Position numbers and translations under genes: made by a program | The notes under the pieces: generated by a model | What the model was told of the DNA's origin: nothing | Seen by the model: the letters and a program-made list of their open reading frames with translations, nothing else | The model's database searches: none | DNA from: Apostichopus californicus | Lineage: Eukaryota; Echinodermata; Holothuroidea; Aspidochirotida; Stichopodidae | DNA length: 25,283 nucleotides | Direction: 5' to 3' | NCBI GenBank assembly: GCA_020650975.1 | Contig: JAIPMN010124985.1 | Coordinates: 1-25,283 of the forward strand | Part shown: positions 20,601-25,283 of the stretch, one piece after another | Numbering within the stretch: position 1 is the first letter of the stretch | How the letters are laid out: each line of letters begins with the position of its first letter

Positions 20601-21257
20601 GTCGAAAGTAAGGGCAAATTCCATATCGCGTTACCCGGAGGGAATTCGCCCAAGACGCTGTTCTCGTTACTCGCCTCACGTTACAGGGTCTCTTTCCCCT
20701 GGGAGAACACCCACATCTGGATGGTAGACGAACGTTGCGTGCCTCGGGCAGATCCCAGATCGAATTTCAACAGCCTGCAGGAGTTACTCCTTCGACATAT
20801 TGCCATTCCACACTTCAACGTCCATCCCATGCCGACAGAACTCATAAATGGTCTGTGCAACCCCGAGGACAAGGGACCTCAGGTCTACGCAGCCGAGATG
20901 TCTCGTCACCTGGAGAGAGAGAGGCTAGACTTTGTGGTCCTCGGTGTCGGCATGGATGGACACACGGCGTCCCTATTTCCAAAGAGTGCCGCGTTGAACG
21001 AGACTTTCCACAGGGTCATCGTCACGCCGGACGGTCCCGCGTATAATGTCAGGTATAGGATGTCCATGACCTATTATATGATCAACAATGCCAAAAATAT
21101 CGCAATCATAATCCTAGGGTCGGAAAAAAAAGACCTCGTGAAACAGCTGAGTAATACAGATGAATTAAGTTATAACAAGTACCCGGTGCTTGGCGTGAAA
21201 CCAGTCAATGGCACCCTGGAGTGGTACATAGAAGATGAAGCTCTGGGTACGACATGA
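11488..21257 (+). CDS. H6PD: Hexose-6-phosphate dehydrogenase / 6-phosphogluconolactonase (GDH/6PGL endoplasmic bifunctional protein), five coding exons
   Basis: The CDS joins 11488-11671, 14911-15222, 16201-16356, 18755-18871 and 19624-21257. This gives 2403 nt and 800 residues, against about 790 in vertebrates. Family knowledge: the enzyme oxidises glucose-6-phosphate in the ER lumen and hydrolyses the lactone, supplying NADPH for lumenal reductases such as 11beta-HSD1. Seen in sequence: a basic N-terminus and hydrophobic segment (about residues 1-28, a signal peptide or anchor); dinucleotide motif GATGDLAKK (42-50); [10 protein letters not shown] (147-156); EKPFG (181-185); substrate motif DHYLGK (211-216); catalytic QNHLTE with His275; and [10 protein letters not shown] in the dehydrogenase C-terminal half. 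The lactonase domain has PGGNSP (594-599), VDER (624-627) and [11 protein letters not shown] (699-709). N-glycosylation sequons lie at N337, N715 and N785. There is no KDEL-type tail, as in other H6PDs. All four introns are phase 1 with GT-AG ends. The lactonase fusion and signal peptide exclude cytosolic G6PD. Confidence 0.96.
11690..12137 (+). mobile_element. 3' end of a non-LTR retrotransposon in H6PD intron 1
   Basis: The frame [20 protein letters not shown], followed after one frameshift near 11772 by [12 protein letters not shown], matches the usual C-terminus of L2/CR1-like reverse transcriptase ORFs. The 3' UTR ends GATGTAAAGCGCTATAAAAG and a TTATTATTATTATT tail (12111-12137). It is 5'-truncated, as LINE copies typically are. 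It starts within about 20 nt of the exon 1 donor. Confidence 0.75.
12138..13706. other. Middle of H6PD intron 1, mostly unassigned
   Basis: A TGTGTGTTTG-type simple repeat lies at 12262-12312. At about 13165-13205 a GCCTGG/CCAGGC hairpin with GGATTCGATTCC (a box B-like T-arm) suggests a tRNA-derived SINE scrap. The block around 12340-12470 (AGGTAGATGTTAAAGGTCAT) looks like a dispersed repeat, but this cannot be shown from one copy. Confidence 0.4.
13707..14174. mobile_element. hAT-type MITE with perfect 8-bp target-site duplication
   Basis: The element is 13715-14166 (452 bp). Both ends read CAGTGGCGGAG inward. The 8-bp direct repeat TGCATAGG flanks it exactly (13707-13714 and 14167-14174). 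An 8-bp duplication with CAGTGGCG-type ends is typical of hAT elements. There is no transposase. Inside are an 85-bp tandem duplication (13909-14070) and a hairpin of G and C runs near 14117-14146. It lies in H6PD intron 1. Confidence 0.9.
13909..14070. repeat. 85-bp tandem duplication inside the hAT MITE
   Basis: Copies start at 13909 and 13994 (GTCGTTAGAGCATTTTGTC). They are identical over at least 76 bases, to AAGTCAATAATCG. Complete identity points to a recent duplication. Confidence 0.9.
14782..14852. repeat. Short AT-rich minisatellite before H6PD exon 2
   Basis: Four imperfect copies of AATAGTCATATTT lie 60-130 bp upstream of the exon 2 acceptor. Confidence 0.65.
14911..15222 (+). CDS. 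H6PD: H6PD coding exon 2
   Basis: Codes residues 62-165 (312 nt, phase 1 at both ends). It follows a pyrimidine-rich acceptor ending TCCTGGCAG and ends at the donor CAAG/GTGAGA. It carries the [10 protein letters not shown] and [16 protein letters not shown] blocks, which are typical of the dehydrogenase domain. The frame runs straight on from exon 1 through the split Gly62. Confidence 0.94.
15430..15976 (+). mobile_element. 3' end of a second non-LTR retrotransposon in H6PD intron 2
   Basis: The frame through 15741 includes [30 protein letters not shown] and [21 protein letters not shown]. This is the familiar C-terminal tail of LINE reverse-transcriptase proteins. It is followed by a 3' UTR with a G-rich patch and an AAATAAATGAAATGAAA end (15959-15976). 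The copy is 5'-truncated and belongs to a different family from the one in intron 1. The clade was not determined. Confidence 0.72.
16201..16356 (+). CDS. H6PD: H6PD coding exon 3: substrate-binding motifs
   Basis: Codes residues 166-217 plus a split Gly218 (156 nt). The acceptor is TTTTGTCACAG. Another AG five bases downstream would break the frame and lose the VCRPP start, so 16201 is preferred. It carries [11 protein letters not shown] and RIDHYLGK. The donor CCTG/GTATGT runs directly into the intron 3 satellite. The residue after DHYLGK is Pro, where the family signature has Gln, Glu or Lys. Confidence 0.93.
16360..18290. repeat. Satellite array with higher-order structure filling H6PD intron 3
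   Basis: There are about 25 copies of a unit containing CACCAAGTTGAAGATATCCTC, usually 70-73 bp apart, each with a small hairpin CTAGATT-CT-AATCTAG. A longer unit adding TTTTAAGTCAATTGCTGG recurs at 16681, 17062, 17306, 17473, 17712, 17879 and 18046. The later spacings of 167 and about 240 bp show dimer and trimer higher-order repeats. The array starts at the exon 3 donor, and the long unit's CTGGTACATATTCATCTATC resembles that donor (CTGGTATGTATTTATCTATC). Confidence 0.92.
18755..18871 (+). CDS. H6PD: H6PD coding exon 4
   Basis: Codes residues 218-256 plus a split Gly257 (117 nt). The acceptor is ATCATTTTGTAG and the donor is GAAAG/GTTTGT. It carries [17 protein letters not shown] and [13 protein letters not shown], collinear with vertebrate H6PD. 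The last 25 nt of the exon are repeated as part of the 42-bp intron 4 array, so the true donor is the first of a series of identical-looking sites. Confidence 0.93.
18847..19309. repeat. 42-bp minisatellite made of exon 4 end plus its 5' splice site
   Basis: Eleven units start at 18847, 18889, 18931, 18973, 19015, 19057, 19099, 19141, 19183, 19225 and 19268. Unit 10 is 43 bp. Each has about 25 nt matching the last codons of exon 4 (AGACCTTAGATGTGAAAG) followed by GTTTGT and 11 more intron bases. GGTTTGT is intact in all eleven. A twelfth, decayed copy (19391-19441) has lost the GT. The first unit is the functional exon 4 boundary. Confidence 0.95.
19624..21257 (+). CDS. H6PD: H6PD coding exon 5: C-terminal dehydrogenase half plus whole 6-phosphogluconolactonase domain
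   Basis: A single 1634-nt terminal exon codes Gly257 to Thr800 and stops at TGA 21255-21257. The acceptor is CCCTTGTTGCAG. It starts [22 protein letters not shown] (key His275) and holds TPTFAAS and [12 protein letters not shown], a linker of about 100 residues, then the lactonase domain from about residue 560. One very large last exon carrying most of the protein is, from memory, also the vertebrate H6PD arrangement. Confidence 0.96.
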
Positions 21258-21324
21258 ATCGGTTTTATTGGAACCACAGACTTCGCAGTGTTTTGGATTC
21301 ATACAGTATTGATGTCCCAAAGGG

Positions 21325-21530
21325 ACAATGCCAAAAATATTGCAATCATTATCCTAGGATCGGAAAAGAAGGACCTCGTGAAACAGCTGAGTAATACAGA
21401 TGAATTAAGTTATATTATTGTATCGGGTGCTGGGTGTGAAACCAGTCAACCGCACCCTGAGACTGAAGCTCTGGGTACAACATGAATCAGTTTAGACCGA
21501 CAGGTTTTATTGGAACCGCAGACTTGATGT
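21325..21530 (+). pseudogene. Partial tandem duplicate of the H6PD 3' end
   Basis: From 21325 the sequence repeats 21085-21287 at an offset of 240. The first 29 codons ([11 protein letters not shown] to DELSY) encode identical residues with several synonymous differences. A local frame slip and a 12-nt net loss follow, then the original EALGTT-stop ending and 3' UTR (GGTTTTATTGGAACC). It lies after the H6PD stop, so it would be 3' UTR. It has no start or upstream domain, so it cannot be a gene by itself. Confidence 0.85.
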
Positions 21531-22168
21531 TTGACATCTATACAGATATAAATAATGTACCTGCTATACCATGGCAGAATATTGATCCTCAAATTGGCTA
21601 GGTCATCGTTCAATTTGCTGAGCTGTTTGCAGGCCTGATAGAAAAAGGGGAGGGAGGGATTAAAAAAAAAAGACCTGGAACTGGGATCCGATACGGGGCC
21701 TGGGGTCAATAATGGTGGCCTGGGTGATGAGGGGGACCAAGGTATTGGCAAGGTCCACCTAGTCTGGGCTTCTACCCAACAGAAAATGTACTGTATTCTT
21801 ATGCTCATGAATATACATGAAGTTATATAAACAACGGGGTCATGTGACACATTTGTCCCATCTTGTAGTTAGTGTTATTATTTTCAGAATTCTATAATTT
21901 GAAAAAATTTCTTGAATCTCCAAACTGCCCAATTGATTGCAAGTATTAATGTATTCCGTGCCACAGCTGATGATACATGAATTGCCATTTGCAGCTGTTT
22001 AAAGCTTTATTTATTTGCTCAAAATCACATTATGACATGATCAGTAATGTTCATACACAGAAAAAACTGGTAATTATTGGAATCGAGTGACCATAAAGAA
22101 GTGTCCATTGATATCAAATGTTTCATACTTGAGAAATACTTGAAACAGGTCAATGAACAAAACTGTAT
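21531..22168. other. H6PD 3' flank, no gene recognised
   Basis: This is probable 3' UTR or intergenic sequence with an A-rich run at 21662-21671. No clear polyadenylation signal was found close to the H6PD stop, so the transcript end is unknown. Confidence 0.4.
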
Positions 22169-22723
22169 TTAAATGAATAGTCCAGGTAAAAAATTCTTTT
22201 TATACGTTAAAGAGTAACTTAATCTAAGCATTCTAGTGAAATGTGCATTCAATTTCATATACCGTTTTTGAGATATTGACAGTTGAAGTTGCCACCTCTC
22301 GTACCAAAAGTGAACTTGGAGCAAACAGGTGTAACGTCATTGTTGTACACTGATACATAATGTTTTGTTTTCCTTTAAATTTTATACTCTACAATTGGAT
22401 GCATCCAAAGTGTGATTGTTTCATAGGTATTGGTATTTTATAAACTTCACATCCCCTTTAGACAAACTAGTAACCCTATCCAATCCAATGTCAAATCAAT
22501 AGTTTGAAAAATAATTTAAAAAAAAACATTACTTGTCAGTGTGCAACTATGACATCACACCTGTTTGCTTCAAGTTCACTTTTGGTAGAATATCAGATCA
22601 TTTCAACTGTCAATATCTCAAAAACAATATATAGGAATTGAATGCAAATTTCACCAGAATGCTTAGATTATGTTCCTCTGTAACATATCAAAAATGAATT
22701 TTTTACCTGCACTATTCTTTTAA
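22169..22723. mobile_element. Foldback MITE with ~185-bp inverted arms and TTAA duplication
   Basis: The left arm from 22173 (ATGAATAGTCCAGGTAAAAA) and the reverse complement of the right arm ending 22719 (AAGAATAGTGCAGGTAAAAA) match over about 185 bp, including TTTTTGAGATATTGACAGTTG and CCAAAAGTGAACTTG. TTAA flanks both ends (22169-22172 and 22720-22723), as in piggyBac-type insertion. The element is 547 bp and non-coding. Confidence 0.85.
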
Positions 22724-23668
22724 GTATTTGACCAACTAGTAGTAGAATTAATTGCACACTGTCCCAGATGTTTATCTGGACTGTTTAATTAGAATGATGT
22801 ACCGTTACAACTGAACAGTAGAAAAATACTGCTTTAAAATAATATAACTCGGGTTTACAGTTTGGATGTAAATGTGACTAAAACTTGTAACATTTAATAT
22901 ATTGCATGAATTTAATTATCATGGAATTATTTAATTTAGTCCAAGAAACCAAAATAGTTGCATTTTCAGCTAAATGTTGCCTTTTTTTAACTTCTGTGCC
23001 TTTATCTAAAGATATTTTTCTTTCCAATTACAAGCTTAATTTGGAAAGTGGACCATCTCAAATGTTTAAAATATATCAGATATTAAGGTCACATACTAAG
23101 CATGATCAAAACTTTAAGTCAGAATGTATAAAGGTATATGTAGGCTAGTATACAGTAAAAAATTAATGAAATCCTCAAAAATAATTGTAATATTATTCAT
23201 TTGACAATTTTTATTCTTTTTTGGTGTGGGGGGTGGGATAAAACTATGACAGATAAATTATTGTATCTTTATATATTTTTTTAATAGTTTTCTATTTAAT
23301 TTTGGTGATTTTAATATACAGGTGCTGTTGTTGATGTATAGAAGAATACACATGTTGTGGTTGGAGCCATATGAATTTCTTCTTCCCCATCCTTCTCCTA
23401 CCCTTCAGCTATGGAAGACCAAAGAACTAATTCTTGCTCCTCCAATATTTTTTCTGCCCCATCCCCTTTCCCAAAGAAATAATGTCAGGAAAGTTTTTTA
23501 AATTTCGTTTATAGAAAAGAGTAGTCTAGTTATGCCCATGCACCCCTTCCTCACCTCCTTCCCCTGTTCGCTCACAGGTTTACTTGTCAAAATTGTTTAT
23601 ACTGTGTAATATGCATGTATATCGTATCCTTTAAAGGCTGAAATTCAATATCGAAAATATACACCGCC
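22724..23668. other. Intergenic, AT-rich, no gene recognised
   Basis: The 80-codon frame at 22906-23148 is AT-rich without motifs. A G-rich patch lies at 23222-23237 and C-rich patches at 23385-23465 and 23530-23565. Nothing functional was recognised. Confidence 0.5.
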
Positions 23669-24017
23669 TTAATGGCATTGAAGACTCGCCCCAAACCGTG
23701 TGCGGCCATCTGAAAAAGTTAACTTTCCATTGCTTGAAAGTGAAATTTTTTTGTGTCGCTACAAAATGCAGACAGTAATGAAACGTGATACCTTGCTATC
23801 TTTAGCTGGACCTGAGATGTCCATCACTCTATCGTTTGTACACTGTGCTGTGGGTATGACTGTACACTAGTGTCTAATTACCGACAGTAGCAAGCTGTGT
23901 GTGTGTATTTTCTGGGATCGATGGTGTTGTCTAACACTTCTGTTACACCTCATTCGAAACTAGGTCAAATTACCAGCATTAGACGTTTCTTTTTGCGCGA
24001 GTCTTCACACCCTTTAA
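23669..24017. mobile_element. TTAA-type MITE, complete copy
   Basis: The element is 23673-24013 (341 bp), flanked by TTAA at 23669-23672 and 24014-24017. The termini TGGCATTGAAGACTCGCC and AGGGTGTGAAGACTCGCG (right end reversed) match at the core TGAAGACTCGC. The right half recurs, inverted, at 5176-5342, showing that it is a dispersed family. There is no coding capacity. Confidence 0.82.
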
Positions 24018-25283
24018 AATGTTGAATTTATTACTTGTATCATTTATTGTTACTCTGTAATCTTACTATTAAAATAATTCACGATTTGTCTGTTGCCTAG
24101 CAACAACAATGTGTGTAATAATGCCATGAGGTTACTATGAATAATTGCTCAATATTATGTGCTGTATCACTTTAACCTTCGATGACTGATATATATACAG
24201 AAAAGTCATATCAGCACTTTGGCCTTAAAGGAGCTTTCGTCACTGTTAACTTTTGATTAAATGAATGTACAGAATATCAATGTCACAGCCGGCAGTTGTA
24301 CACGTTCTCCTTTAATTTTATAAAAAAGTGCCTTATTTCTTTCTCTTGCAAATCTTGTCTTTGAGTTTTGATCATTGAGAACTTTTTGAGTCGTTGAATT
24401 TATTTATGTGGATTGATCGATCAACGAATAAATTGAAATGATTAATCGATCGGCCAATCGATAGAGTGAAGGTCAACTGATTGATTGGTTGATCGATTTA
24501 TCAATTAATTGATTGATCAACAGATCCATGGATTGCAAAGAGGGATGAACAAGGGATATTTCGATGACTTTGTGACACCTATGTGAAAGAGCTAAATATT
24601 CCACACTGAAATACCGAGAACTAAGCAAACATATCCAAATGTCTCATATTTCAAAAAATCATATTTCAAGGTCCAAATCAAAAACAGTCAGTCAGTCAAA
24701 AGTCAGTCAATATAGGTTACATCTCAATCAACCATTTCTTGATTGATGGGCAAAGATATTGAAATGGGGTTTGCAAATAACAGTGCAGAATATTTTCTCT
24801 TCCATATAAATATGACATTATATGCCACAAGTGTACTCCTCGATTTCATTGCTGTAGACGTAGAATGAACCTTGATTTGTGCTTTCCCTAATGGGTTTCA
24901 ATGCAATGTATGCTTTTCTTTATAGCTTAGGGTAATTTTATTATTTTGCCAAAGATATCTTTTATTTAATGCAATGATGATAAAGGAGAACAAGAGTTTA
25001 TTATTATTATGCCTTTTATAGCTTTTATGCAAATCAAATTATATCGTCTTAATTATGCTATTATGTGCATGAACCAGAGATAAGAGTATCATACAATTAT
25101 TATAATTCTTAGTGAAATATTATAGTTTAAAGTACGAAAGAATGTCAGTTTGCTTCTTCTTCTTCGTGTTTTACTTTTTCAATGTCTTTCGGTTATGACT
25201 GGAATCTGTATTTTCTTTTTGAGGTAAAAGCAAAACATTTTTTTTTATTTAAGTTTTTTTTTATTTGTATTTTTGATGGCGAT
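24018..25283. other. Intergenic with a GATCGAT/GATTGAT-rich tract
   Basis: Between 24409 and 24525 words such as TTGATCGATCAA (perfect palindrome, 24413-24424), AATCGATCGGCCAATCGAT and GATTGATTGGTTGATCG are packed together. This is a simple-sequence-derived region. CAGT simple repeats occur near 24690. No gene was recognised. Confidence 0.55.

Noticed and set aside
19624..21257. H6PD as a processed pseudogene because of the very long last exon
   Set aside because: The exon is open for 544 codons, all motifs are intact, and it joins in frame to four upstream exons with proper GT-AG sites.
21446..21850. 134-codon minus-strand frame behind H6PD
   Set aside because: It is antisense to the duplicated H6PD 3' end and low-complexity flank, with no motif. 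It is a chance frame.
22906..23148. 80-codon plus-strand frame
   Set aside because: AT-rich sequence with Lys/Leu/Phe bias and no motif; expected by chance in this composition.

Overview
The window is animal (metazoan) nuclear DNA. It has AT-rich intergenic sequence, two intron-containing genes with GT-AG splice sites, tRNA-derived SINE and non-LTR retrotransposon remnants, several small DNA transposons with target-site duplications, and minisatellites inside introns. The repeat style and the protein divergence from vertebrates fit a marine invertebrate deuterostome, with an echinoderm as the best guess. That guess is an inference, because no marker gene in the window fixes the taxon.

Two genes can be rebuilt completely, and they are transcribed away from each other. 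On the minus strand (4100-6871) is a three-exon ISOC2-like gene, an isochorismatase-domain hydrolase of 200 residues. On the plus strand (11488-21257) is a five-exon H6PD gene of 800 residues. H6PD is the ER-lumenal hexose-6-phosphate dehydrogenase fused to 6-phosphogluconolactonase, which carries out the first two steps of the pentose phosphate pathway inside the ER and supplies lumenal NADPH. The two genes have no obvious functional link.

Layout: 1-3950 is intergenic. It holds a cluster of three perfect CRE octamers, a 22-bp-arm hairpin, a hairpin-type repeat with a hammerhead-like core, a run of G tracts and a 482-bp TIR element. 3950-6871 is the ISOC2-like gene; its introns carry a 48-bp perfect palindrome, half of a TTAA-type MITE and a LINE/SINE tail. 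6872-11450 is intergenic with one good SINE and, just upstream of H6PD, a tandem duplication with long C runs. 11488-21257 is H6PD. Intron 1 carries a LINE 3' end and a hAT MITE with a perfect 8-bp TSD. Intron 2 carries a second LINE 3' end. Intron 3 carries a 1.9-kb satellite with higher-order structure. Intron 4 carries a 42-bp minisatellite made from the end of exon 4 plus its own 5' splice site. 21258-25283 is the 3' flank, with a diverged duplicate of the H6PD 3' end and two TTAA-flanked MITEs.

The most unusual observation is that the arrays in both introns flanking exon 4 begin at the 5' splice site and contain copies of it. In intron 4, eleven consecutive units each keep the GGTTTGT donor. 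A close second is the duplicated H6PD 3' end, whose first 29 codons differ from the functional copy only at synonymous positions.
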